Part shown: positions 1 through 5,326 of the stretch, piece after piece | How positions within the stretch are numbered: the first letter of the stretch is position 1 | Layout of the letters: every line of letters begins with the position of its first letter | Assembly: GCA_003157235.1 (NCBI GenBank) | Contig: PMJC01000231.1 | Location: 1,201-6,526, forward strand | DNA: 5,326 nucleotides | From: Methanosarcina sp. | Lineage (GTDB): Archaea; Halobacteriota; Methanosarcinia; Methanosarcinales; Methanosarcinaceae | Reading direction: 5' to 3' | Translations under genes and position numbers: made by a program | Notes under the pieces: generated by a model | Databases searched by the model: none | What the model saw: only the letters and a program-made list of their open reading frames with translations | Told to the model about the DNA's origin: nothing

Positions 1-11
1 AACAAATTATA

Positions 12-53
12 TATCTGTGTACATCTGCTGAATATCGGATGTAAATTTTACCC
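12..53. repeat. Two tandem 21-bp repeats, probable IS21-type terminal repeats
   Basis: Two imperfect 21-bp units lie head to tail, at 12-32 and 33-53. Both begin TATC and share the core TGTA-A-T; the inner unit ends in TTTTACCC. IS21-family elements are known to carry several such short repeats at each end, often of the form TGT...AAATTTGACCC. These sit just beyond the 3' end of the istB remnant, where the right end of an IS21 element should be. The assignment rests on that position and on the loose match, so it is moderate. Confidence 0.45.
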
Positions 54-77
54 AATATTTCATGAATTCACTCAAAA

Positions 78-556
78 TTACTGATCAAGATTTACCGTTT
101 TGATTCTCTGTCTCTTCCTTTACTTTAACATATAATTATTCTCCTTGATATTAATCGTTGTATACAATAATTGAGTATCATATCAAGTATACTAGCTTTC
201 ATTACATAGCCCTTGAATATATTCCTCCATACTTCCGATGACTTGTTTTAGGTAAATATTGTTGTAATTTTATCAATAACGTCTGGAGATCAGCTGAAAT
301 ATACAGTGAGATTCGTCCTCACTAAATGGTAAGTAGTCAATTTCACCAATTATTAACACTTTGTAAAGTGTCAGGTTTCTGTTCTTCTTTTCAAGCACTC
401 TTTTCCTGTGTGCCATTTTCAACTTCTCAATAAGGTTTCTTGAATTTGTACAATAAACAGAAATTCTTACTTTTAATGCTTCAATTCCAAGCTAGAAATA
501 AGAGTATTTGAATAATTACCAATAGTTTATTTTATTAGTCATCAGGTCTTCAAACT
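78..556 (-). pseudogene. istB: istB pseudogene (IS21-family transposition ATPase), truncated and frameshifted
   Basis: IstB is the AAA+ ATPase that helps the IS21 transposase IstA. No long open frame is present, but conceptual minus-strand translation, allowing frame changes, gives a clear IstB path. From 491 to 273 one frame reads LGIEALKVRISVY, NLIEKLKMAHRK, KVLIIGEIDYLPF and CIFQLISRRY, then stops. After a +1 shift it continues TTIFT, an in-frame TAA, NKSSEVWRNIFKGYV and ASILDMILNYC. After a second shift it reads TTINIKENNYMLK. The Walker B block has LIIGE where the family has LIIDE, so the metal-binding Asp is lost. The Walker A region near 500-525 is unrecognisable apart from a GNxS-like trace. 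The N-terminal 90 or so residues of the usual 250 are missing. At least two frameshifts and several stops make it nonfunctional. I am confident of the family, less of the exact 5' limit. Confidence 0.88.
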
Positions 557-591
557 GAATAAAATATCTCAGTTTATAGTATGAAAATCAA

Positions 592-611
592 CTTGGAAGA
601 AAATTTCCAAG
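592..611 (+). promoter_or_regulatory. Hairpin just upstream of the ACT gene's ribosome binding site
   Basis: CTTGGAA (592-598) pairs perfectly with TTCCAAG (605-611), extended by a G-U pair around a four-base loop. The stem ends 4 bases before the Shine-Dalgarno sequence AGGAGAT (616-622) that serves the ATG at 628. A leader hairpin here could affect translation or mRNA stability, but no ligand-binding fold is visible. AT-rich sequences that could be TATA boxes occur near 526-536, 559-567 and 573-579; none is strong enough to call. Confidence 0.3.
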
Positions 612-627
612 CAACAGGAGATATACA

Positions 628-906
628 ATGACATCAAGTCGTTTCATTATTACGGTTATAGGCAGCGATCGTGTAGGAATAGTTGCCAGGATCACTACAG
701 TGATGGCCAGTTTCAATGTAAACATTGTAGATATCAGTCAGACCATTATGCAGGGTATTTTCACCATGATTATGCTTGCAGAAGCCCCCAAGGAGAATTT
801 TGACCTCACAGCTTTTCAGGAAGCCATGGATAAAGTGGGAAAGAAAATGGGAGTTGAGGTCAAGGTACAGCATGAAGATGCATTTCGTTTCATGCACAGG
901 ATCTAA
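628..906 (+). CDS. ACT domain protein, UPF0237 family
   Basis: A 92-residue protein that is essentially one ACT domain, a small ligand-binding regulatory module that usually binds amino acids and works as a dimer or higher oligomer. The expected beta-alpha-beta-beta-alpha-beta order is visible: a first strand FIITVIG (6-12), the turn SDRVGIVARI (13-22) leading into the first helix, a strand VNIVDISQ (31-38), a strand IFTMIMLAEA (44-53), a helix at about 59-73 and a last strand GVEVKVQ (75-81). GSDRVGIVA is the conserved ligand-loop region of this family. The length is normal for UPF0237. The start is supported by AGGAGAT at 616-622, five bases before ATG. It is a cytosolic protein with no signal or membrane segment. 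It is followed after 23 bp by the UPF0210 gene, a pairing also found in bacteria such as streptococci, which suggests it senses a metabolite for, or binds to, that partner. Family assignment is secure; ligand and role are unknown. Confidence 0.93.
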   Translation: MTSSRFIITVIGSDRVGIVARITTVMASFNVNIVDISQTIMQGIFTMIMLAEAPKENFDLTAFQEAMDKVGKKMGVEVKVQHEDAFRFMHRI

Positions 907-929
907 CTGAGTAAATTAGGAGGATTTTC

Positions 930-2291
930 ATGCATATAAACCCTTATGAAATTATGGAAACAATCCGGATGGTCAGAATGGAACACCTGGATATCAGGAC
1001 AGTGACACTGGGAATCAGTCTCAGGGACTGTAGCCATCCTAATATAGAAACTTTCAATGAGAATATCTATGATAAAATAACTGCCCATGCAAAAAGGCTT
1101 GTCAGCACAACGAATGAAATTCAGAGTTTCTATGGAATTCCTATAATCAACAAAAGAATTTCTGTAACTCCAATAGCCATAGTGGCTGAAAGTTGTAAAG
1201 ATCCGGATTTGGTTTCCGTTGCAAAAACGATGGATGAAGCTGCAAAAGATACAGATGTCGATTTTATAGGAGGATATAGTGCCCTTGTCCACAAAGGCAC
1301 AACTCCGGGAGACCTGAAACTCATTAATTCTATCCCCGAATCCCTCGCAAGTACTGAAACAGTTTGCTCGTCAGTAAATGTTGCTACCACAAGAGCCGGG
1401 ATTAATATGGATGCTATTGGCTTGATGGGCAATATCATCAAAAAAACTGCAGAACTGACTGCTGATAGAGATGGGATTGGCTGTGCCAAACTTGTGATCT
1501 TTGCCAATGCCCCGGAAGATAATCCCTTCATGGCCGGAGCCTTTCATGGAATTGGTGAACCTGAGTGTGTGATCAATGTGGGTGTAAGCGGACCAGGTGT
1601 TATAAATGCTGCCATTCGGGAACTTGAAACCCCGAATCTCACGGAAATTTCAGAGACTATCAAAAAGACAACCTTTAAAATAACTCGTATGGGAGAAATG
1701 ATAGGTAAGGAAGTTTCTCGGAGGCTCGGAATTGAATTCGGAATCCTTGATTTATCCCTAGCTCCGACTCCTGTAATAGGGGACAGCGTTGCTACCATTC
1801 TGGAAGCAATGGGACTCGAACGCTGTGGGACCCATGGAACGACTGCAGCACTTGCCCTTCTGAATGATGCAGTGAAAAAAGGAGGTGCAATGGCATCTTC
1901 TTCCGTAGGGGGTCTGAGTGGGGCTTTTATTCCTGTAAGTGAGGACGCGGGCATGATAGAAGCTGTTGAAGCTGGAGCTCTCACCCTCGAAAAACTAGAA
2001 GCCATGACAAGCATCTGTTCAGTCGGCCTGGATATGATCGCAGTGCCTGGAGATACGCCTACATCCACCCTTTCTGCAATCATAGCTGACGAGATGGCAA
2101 TAGGGGTAATTAACAGAAAAACCACTGCAGTAAGGATCATCCCAGCTCCTGGAAAAGGAGTTGGGGATTTCGTTGAATTTGGCGGGTTGCTTGGACGTGC
2201 ACCTATTATGTCGGTAAGCAATTTCAGTTCGGAAATTTTCGTAAAGCGGGGGGGAAGAATCCCGGCTCCAATTCAGTCATTGACAAACTGA
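930..2291 (+). CDS. UPF0210/DUF711 family protein (PFL-like fold, function unknown)
   Basis: A 453-residue cytosolic protein of full family length. Family marks include LRDC (31-34), [14 protein letters not shown] (115-128), an [20 protein letters not shown] block (143-162), [14 protein letters not shown] (198-211), VGVSGPGVI (218-226), DLSLAPTP (274-281), [21 protein letters not shown] (299-319), [20 protein letters not shown] (323-342), AVPGDTP (371-377) and the C-terminal signature [11 protein letters not shown] (440-450). The family is known structurally to resemble the pyruvate formate-lyase barrel, yet no glycyl-radical loop of the RVxGY type is visible and no radical SAM activase gene is nearby, so a radical mechanism is not supported. 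Cysteines lie at 34, 89, 146, 185, 213, 299 and 363. The strong site AGGAGGA (918-924) five bases before ATG fixes the start. It is surely cotranscribed with the ACT gene. The reaction is unknown; a metabolic enzyme tuned by the ACT partner is inference. Confidence 0.95.
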   Translation: MHINPYEIMETIRMVRMEHLDIRTVTLGISLRDCSHPNIETFNENIYDKITAHAKRLVSTTNEIQSFYGIPIINKRISVTPIAIVAESCKDPDLVSVAKTMDEAAKDTDVDFIGGYSALVHKGTTPGDLKLINSIPESLASTETVCSSVNVATTRAGINMDAIGLMGNIIKKTAELTADRDGIGCAKLVIFANAPEDNPFMAGAFHGIGEPECVINVGVSGPGVINAAIRELETPNLTEISETIKKTTFKITRMGEMIGKEVSRRLGIEFGILDLSLAPTPVIGDSVATILEAMGLERCGTHGTTAALALLNDAVKKGGAMASSSVGGLSGAFIPVSEDAGMIEAVEAGALTLEKLEAMTSICSVGLDMIAVPGDTPTSTLSAIIADEMAIGVINRKTTAVRIIPAPGKGVGDFVEFGGLLGRAPIMSVSNFSSEIFVKRGGRIPAPIQSLTN

Positions 2292-2295
2292 AGTA

Positions 2296-2310
2296 TTATT
2301 TTTAAAATAA
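2296..2310 (+). terminator. T-rich tract after the UPF0210 gene, possible terminator
   Basis: Five bases after the TGA stop comes TTATTTTTAAAATAA, a run of five T inside a short self-complementary AT sequence. Archaeal RNA polymerase commonly stops at T-rich stretches, so this is a reasonable end for the two-gene operon. An eight-T run at 2444-2451 is a stronger-looking second candidate about 150 bp further on. Confidence 0.35.
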
Positions 2311-2479
2311 AGTAGCCATTCAGCTTGCCAATATGCAGTCCACTGAAAGTAATTTAGAATTCCAGCTGACTAGTATTTTCCAATTCTCATGAAAATGAAA
2401 AATACAATTAACAAACAACAAAGAATTCCGATTTACATCTAACTTTTTTTTATCGAGAATCCTGTCCAAACCTTTCTCA

Positions 2480-2960
2480 GTAAAGTTTATATTTTACCTT
2501 ATTTTTGCTTCATTTTATCGAAGTTTATCCGCTTTTGCATATCCAGGATTTGACTGGATAAAAGTAGCTTCCTGCATCCGTCTCTTTTTTATTTTCAAAA
2601 CAAAATAATCAAGTTAACTTTGAAACTGGCCCCACATTTCCTTTTCTTTGTAGTTATCAATAATAATTTTTATAAATTAATAGACTGGGATACTGTCTGT
2701 TATGTACTCTGGAAAACCAAAAAAAATCCTGAAAAAATTCGATCAATACACTGTTTCTCAAATTCAAAGTCTGAAAGACCTGCCATTGCTGTAAAACAAG
2801 CATTTTGAACATAATAATTACTTCAGCTTTAGATATGTCTTAGAAAACTTTTTTGTTAAACATTATGGGCTCAAAAAAGGTTATCGAGTTTTTATAGAGT
2901 CTACTTTTCACCTAAAAATAAGTGTTAACAAAATAATAAAAATCAAAAAAATTGCTTCAT
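2480..2960 (-). pseudogene. IS5-family transposase pseudogene (N-terminal half, decayed)
   Basis: Minus-strand translation with a few frame changes follows the N-terminal half of an IS5-family DDE transposase. After a possible ATG at 2960 come VKSRLYKNS and FEPIMFNKKVF, then IMFKMLVLQQW (minus, 2783-2815), GLSDFEFEKQCIDRI in a shifted frame, GFPEYITDS near 2715, EKEMWGQFQS, LDYF-LKIKKRR, ATFIQSNPGYAKADK near 2530-2575 and NEAKIR; a final YKLY near 2480 fits the family's GYKLH. These match the known order LVLQQWxGLSDxELE, FLGFPxxIPDS, QDATFIxSDPGHAKAD. The frame holds at least five stop codons and two frameshifts, and the C-terminal half with the last catalytic acidic residue is not found. The element is dead. 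It lies tail-to-tail with the UPF0210 gene. Family call confident; edges are approximate and no terminal inverted repeats were identified. Confidence 0.85.
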
Positions 2961-3041
2961 TAATTGATCTCCAAAAGTTATGTCTATGGGTTTCTCAAAG
3001 TTACGAATTCCAAATGTTCTGTAACTTATCAATTATGTGAT

Positions 3042-3520
3042 CTCTACTGTATCCATGCCTACTAAATCTAGATCTAGTTCTGTGAAGAGCTATACTTATC
3101 CAGTCCAAATTTAGATATGTTCCTTCAGATCACAAACAGAAAACTGACTGCTCAGAACATCCGAGAAAATTGTCTCCATGATGCTCCCAAAAATTTCAAA
3201 CGTCCTATATGGTACTATTTCATGGAATTTTTAAAGATTTGAGAAGTCGCAAATTTCTTTCTGATTAGACATTTGCCAGATTCCTTGATCCTAAAATCAT
3301 CTGTGGGCTTATAGCCAATCAAACCTATCAATAAGTTATTGATATCCAAATTTTTTCTTTTATGTTTGCTAAAGATCTCACAAAAATCAAGTTTTTTATA
3401 AAAAAATTGAATATCAAGAGTCTATCTGATAGGAACGCATATATCTTTGGAAGAGATTGAAGGGAATGTCTTATGCATTGCGTTTGTATCCCTTGTATCA
3501 AATAACACAAACAAAAGGGT
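3042..3520 (+). pseudogene. Possible decayed coding region, perhaps another transposase remnant
   Basis: I do not recognise a gene here, but the plus strand reads protein-like in pieces. One frame is open from 3078 to 3242 (54 codons, no good start, no ribosome binding site) and includes NRKLTAQNIRENCLHD and APKNFKRPIWYYFMEFLK. The other pieces are KDLRSRKFLSD and FLDPKIICGLIANQTY in a second frame, then FFIKKLNI and finally SLEEIEGNVLCIAFVSLV (about 3445-3500) back in the first frame. The last block has the hydrophobic pattern seen near the C-terminus of some IS4/IS1634-type transposases, which is only an inference. Stops interrupt every frame. It could also be chance reading of AT-rich DNA. 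The stretch to 3640 shows nothing further. Confidence 0.3.
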
Positions 3521-3644
3521 AACCACTTGACTCAATTGTAAAAATTAAGTTAAAGAGGCTTTAATGTCCATTTTTTCATTCTTTATAAGGCAATTTTAGT
3601 TTTTCTGATCCTTTTGCCAAAAAAATGAATATCAGTGGGGATAG

Positions 3645-3655
3645 TTTTATAAATT
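3645..3655 (+). promoter_or_regulatory. TATA box of the SRP RNA gene
   Basis: TTTTATAAATT fits an archaeal box A. Its centre at about 3650 lies some 22-25 bases before the predicted 5' end of the SRP RNA, which is the normal archaeal spacing. The upstream BRE is not obvious. Confidence 0.7.
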
Positions 3656-3671
3656 ACAAGTGTCTTTGTAT

Positions 3672-3991
3672 AGCTGATGAGCTAGTCCGGGTAGCCCGGC
3701 GTTACCTGTAACCCGAAATCGTCGATACGCGGGGGACGAAACCGAGAGAAGATGCGTCGAAGAAATCCCAGCCTGGGGTCTCAACTGAGAAGCTTCGTCC
3801 TGTTTGGATGGTGCAGGTATGCGGATTTGCTGGAAAACAGATCTTCGTACCCTAACTGCGGAAATCGGTCGAGGCCCGGAAGGGAGCAGACTCACTGTGG
3901 GCAACTATCGCTTACGGGGGCACGGGGTGGAGAAGAGGACCAGTCTCCTGGGATCTCCAAGATCCAACGACTTGAGGCATGCTCATCACTT
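3672..3991 (+). ncRNA. Archaeal SRP RNA (7S RNA)
   Basis: The RNA scaffold of the signal recognition particle, which binds SRP19 and SRP54 and targets membrane and secreted proteins to the translocon. The SRP54-binding hairpin is clear: GTC (3868-3870) pairs with GAC (3889-3891), CCC (3875-3877) pairs with GGG (3882-3884), the GGAA tetraloop is at 3878-3881, and the AGCA side of the internal loop is at 3885-3888. The Alu-domain TGTAA element is at 3707-3711. Ends are tied by an archaeal-type helix 1: TGATGAGC (3675-3682) pairs with GCTCATCA (3981-3988) over eight perfect base pairs. GTCG (3721-3724) with CGAC (3968-3971) fits the base of helix 5. About 320 nt is the usual archaeal size. The high GC content against an AT-rich surround supports a stable RNA. 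Expression is from its own TATA box at 3645; a TTTTAATTA stretch from 4010 may end it. Exact ends are predicted from the helix and promoter. Confidence 0.95.
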
Positions 3992-4077
3992 AAAATTATT
4001 TACAGCTAGTTTTAATTATATAATTAATGATGCTGCGGGAAAAATAGTTTATGAGAAATACCTCCCTGAAAAGAATT

Positions 4078-4090
4078 AAATATATAAAAT
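4078..4090 (+). promoter_or_regulatory. TATA box of the tRNA-Ser gene
   Basis: AAATATATAAAAT is a good archaeal box A, preceded by a purine-rich stretch (GAAAAGAA, 4068-4075) that could be the BRE. Its centre near 4084 predicts a transcript start around 4108-4110, giving a leader of about 15 bases removed by RNase P. It gives the tRNA a promoter separate from the SRP RNA. Confidence 0.7.
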
Positions 4091-4124
4091 GCGTTTAAGA
4101 AACTCATTTTTAAATCATCTAAGT

Positions 4125-4209
4125 GACGAGATAGCCAAGCCCGGTATGGCGCGGGATTGCTAATCCCGTGATGTTCCACATCTCGGGGGTTCGAATCCCC
4201 CTCTCGTCG
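4125..4209 (+). tRNA. tRNA-Ser, anticodon GCT (reads AGC/AGT)
   Basis: The full class II cloverleaf can be drawn. The acceptor stem is GACGAGA (4125-4131) with TCTCGTC (4202-4208), and the discriminator is G4209 as in other archaeal serine tRNAs. The D arm is GCC/GGC. The anticodon stem CGGGA/TCCCG encloses TTGCTAA, with GCT at 4159-4161. A long variable arm follows (GATGT...ACATC), typical of serine. The T arm is GGGGG-TTCGAAT-CCCCC. CCA is not encoded; TTT follows directly. There is no intron. It serves the AGC/AGT serine codons and is charged by seryl-tRNA synthetase through the long arm. Confidence 0.97.
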
Positions 4210-4219
4210 TTTAATTTTT
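4210..4219 (+). terminator. T-rich terminator of the tRNA-Ser gene
   Basis: TTTAATTTTT begins at the base after the discriminator. An oligo-T tract directly after a tRNA is the usual archaeal terminator. Confidence 0.6.
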
Positions 4220-4449
4220 CAACATTTCTGATTTCCATACCCATCTAACTATTAATTCCCCATTTTATTTAGTGGTATTTTTGTGTAGATTTTGGATAAA
4301 ATTTCATTTTATATTTTTTATATAAGAATATTGTTTTAAAAGATAAAATTAATTTAACAGTACAAATCACATTTGGAATGAAACCTCATATTTTCGTCAA
4401 AAAACACTTTGATAGTTTTTGCATATATTCTAACTTGTTTTAATTAAAA

Positions 4450-4617
4450 CTAATTAGTAATAAAATTACGTAATTCTTGGCTCATTGATTATAACAGCTG
4501 CGTCTTTCCCAGCCAGTTAATAAATGACTTGATCTCAGCCCATAAAGTAGGTTTTTAATACTCCTTGCGATTTACTCTGCCCTACCAATAAAATGCCTTA
4601 AAAGGCTCTATTATCAT
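4450..4617 (-). other. Possible decayed reading frame, unidentified
   Basis: Within the gene-less stretch 4220-5047, one minus-strand frame reads IEPFKAFYW, stop, GRVNRKEY, stop, KPTLWAEIKSFINWLGKTQ, stop, SMSQELRNFITN. The residue mix is protein-like and three stops (TAG, TAA, TAA) break one frame, as in an old pseudogene. I do not recognise the family, and it may be chance. The flanks 4220-4449 and 4618-4760 are very AT-rich and show nothing I can support. Confidence 0.2.
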
Positions 4618-4794
4618 TCATTTATGATTTAACCAGTTTACTCGTAACCTTAAGCCGAAACAAAATTTCTGTAGATTCATAGTTAAGTTTTATGTGCAAT
4701 GTATTCAATTTTGATTTCTATGTGGGGTAATGTCTAAAAAACGAGATAAATATTAAATAAAATATTATACATTGTTTTAAAGAAATAAAAATTA

Positions 4795-4910
4795 GTGCAA
4801 CAATATCGTGAGCTGCCCTACAGATAAGCTAGCGAAGAAGTGATGGTGTGCTCTCAGACTGCATTATGCTCTTACGGCAGTAACCATAATATCCTTTTAT
4901 GGGCTTGCAA
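4795..4910 (+). ncRNA. Candidate small structured RNA (GC-richer island)
   Basis: A patch of near-balanced base composition lies between very AT-rich flanks. CTGCC (4813-4817) can pair with GGCAG (4876-4880), closing a domain of about 68 bases. A perfect hairpin follows, CCATAA (4884-4889) with TTATGG (4897-4902). A TATA-like TATTATAC (4763-4770) lies about 25-28 bases before a plausible start near 4795. T-rich DNA follows. No C/D or H/ACA box set is convincing, and no known RNA family is recognised. A decayed protein-coding fragment is an alternative, since some frames read a few protein-like residues. Confidence 0.3.
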
Positions 4911-4946
4911 GTTTATTATAATATATCATTATTTAAAAATAAGGAA

Positions 4947-4968
4947 ATAGGTTTTTATTAAAACCTAT
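4947..4968 (-). terminator. Hairpin terminator candidate for the minus-strand gene at the right edge
   Basis: ATAGGTTTT (4947-4955) and AAAACCTAT (4960-4968) form a perfect nine-pair stem with a four-base loop. Read on the minus strand it is followed by TTTCCTTATTTTTAAA, the hairpin-plus-T layout of an intrinsic-like terminator. It lies 80 bp past the stop codon at 5048. A weaker stem (AACGA at 4985-4989 with TCGTT at 5003-5007) sits in between. Confidence 0.45.
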
Positions 4969-5047
4969 AAAATAATTATTAAGCAACGAGTTTTTTACAG
5001 TTTCGTTTTCATAATGATTGTTGTTAATTTATTTCAAATATTGATGC

Positions 5048-5326
5048 TCAAAAAATATTGTATCCAATAGTGTATTCTGGAAGGAATTGCATGTTGTATC
5101 CAATATTGTATCCATGATCATATCTGTTTAGAAATCTACTCGGATATCTTACTTCAATCGGATAACCATCATGGTATCCATTCAAATAAAGCTGCTCATC
5201 TATTGATTCCCAATTTGGGTTCATTGTTAAGCTTATTGGCTCAGAAGCTTCTTTTTTGATTTTTTTATTGATGATAATTAATGATTCAGTAGTTTCATTT
5301 TTAGGTTTTTTATTTGTGCTTATTAA
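5048..5326 (-). CDS. C-terminal part of an unidentified protein with GYxxGY repeats (runs off the window)
   Basis: The minus strand is open from the window edge (5326) to TGA at 5048-5050, giving 92 visible residues. The first 30 are lysine- and asparagine-rich and polar (NKKPKNETTES, KKIKKEASEP). From about residue 36 the sequence is aromatic-rich: NPNWESIDEQLYLNGYHDGY, then VRYPSRFLNRYDHGYNIGYN, ending EYTIGYNIF. GY pairs fall at visible residues 50, 54, 72, 76 and 88, so the GYxxGY unit occurs twice. No family is recognised and no membrane segment or cofactor motif is visible. The real start is probably outside the window; an internal ATG (visible residue 35) has no ribosome binding site. 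AT-rich codon use resembles a poorly conserved accessory gene. The coding call rests on the open frame and the regular aromatic repeat. Confidence 0.7.
   Translation of the reverse strand, partial: LISTNKKPKNETTESLIIINKKIKKEASEPISLTMNPNWESIDEQLYLNGYHDGYPIEVRYPSRFLNRYDHGYNIGYNMQFLPEYTIGYNIF

Larger units (their letters stand above)
12..556 (-). mobile_element. Remnant of an IS21-family insertion sequence (right part only)
   Basis: The stretch combines an istB pseudogene reading leftwards with terminal-type repeats beyond its 3' end. The istA transposase gene and the other IS end are not in the window: on the istB 5' side, homology fades at about 556, only some 70 bp before the ACT-domain gene. 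The element is therefore truncated by deletion or rearrangement on that side and cannot move by itself. It accounts for almost the whole 627-bp gap in front of the first gene. Confidence 0.75.

Noticed and set aside
1..84. Plus-strand frame of 27 codons from the window edge to a TGA, as a possible gene end
   Set aside because: Too short, and the region is better explained as the end of an IS21 element.
305..371. Two hairpins, AGTGAG/CTCACT (305-323) and ACACTTT/AAAGTGT (356-371), that could be regulatory
   Set aside because: Both lie inside recognisable istB coding sequence, so the symmetry is more likely incidental.
634..2221. Minus-strand open frames opposite the ACT and UPF0210 genes
   Set aside because: They are antisense shadows of two well-supported genes and lack ribosome binding sites or family motifs.
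2321..2493. Minus-strand frame of 57 codons between the UPF0210 gene and the IS5 remnant
   Set aside because: No start or ribosome binding site, and it does not match the missing transposase C-terminus; probably chance.
2531..2568. Long bulged hairpin around TATCCAG/CTGGATA with a T-rich tail, resembling a small RNA or terminator
   Set aside because: It coincides with the IQSNPGY block of the IS5 transposase pseudogene and is explained by coding sequence.
2620..2808. Plus-strand 62-codon frame with a TTG start
   Set aside because: It is antisense to the IS5 transposase pseudogene, whose minus-strand blocks explain the sequence.
2795..3040. Plus-strand stretch of about 81 codons without a stop
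   Set aside because: No start codon near its beginning, and it is largely antisense to the N-terminal part of the IS5 pseudogene.
3328..3510. Minus-strand 60-codon frame
   Set aside because: No ribosome binding site and no motif; the plus strand reads more protein-like in this interval.
3647..4079. Open frames of 85-91 codons on both strands over and after the SRP RNA
   Set aside because: They overlap the structured SRP RNA, have no ribosome binding sites and no protein-like family features; the open frames follow from the GC-rich RNA sequence.
4450..4617. Pyrrolysine readthrough of the TAG in the broken frame, as Methanosarcina can decode TAG
   Set aside because: Two TAA stops break the same frame, so readthrough of TAG would not restore a protein.
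4795..4910. C/D-box or H/ACA guide RNA
   Set aside because: A GTGATGG resembling box C is present, but no CTGA box D is properly placed and no terminal ACA follows a hairpin with a guide pocket.

Overview
The window looks like archaeal chromosomal DNA, most probably from a Methanosarcina species. The signs are an AT-rich background with long gene-poor gaps, TATA-box promoters in front of RNA genes, strong archaeal Shine-Dalgarno sequences, an archaeal-type SRP (7S) RNA, a tRNA-Ser without an encoded CCA, and decayed insertion sequences whose proteins read like Methanosarcina IS21 and IS5 relatives. The genus is inferred from these features and was not checked by a search.

Layout, left to right. 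Positions 1-556 hold the right end of a dead IS21-family element: two 21-bp terminal repeats (12-53) and a frameshifted, 5'-truncated istB on the minus strand (78-556). Positions 628-2291 carry a tight two-gene plus-strand operon. The first gene is a 92-aa ACT-domain protein (UPF0237 type). After 23 bp comes a 453-aa UPF0210/DUF711 protein, a family related in fold to pyruvate formate-lyase whose function is unknown. From 2292 to 3640 there is no intact gene. This stretch holds an IS5-family transposase pseudogene (minus, 2480-2960) and weaker traces of another decayed coding region (plus, about 3042-3520).

Positions 3645-4219 form a stable-RNA block. An SRP RNA (about 3672-3991) and a tRNA-Ser(GCT) (4125-4209) each have their own TATA box. 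From 4220 to 5047 the DNA is again without an intact gene. It contains a possible decayed reading frame, a GC-richer island that may be a small RNA (about 4795-4910), and a strong hairpin that could end the minus-strand gene at the right edge. That gene (5048-5326, minus) is cut by the window; its visible C-terminus has GYxxGY repeats and no recognised family.

How the genes relate: the ACT and UPF0210 proteins are surely co-expressed and probably act together, with the ACT domain as a likely ligand sensor or partner of the UPF0210 protein. SRP RNA and tRNA-Ser are housekeeping genes with separate promoters. The remaining long gaps are largely an insertion-sequence graveyard. I found no CRISPR array, defence system or integrase. 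The most unusual intact biology is the uncharacterised ACT/UPF0210 pair.
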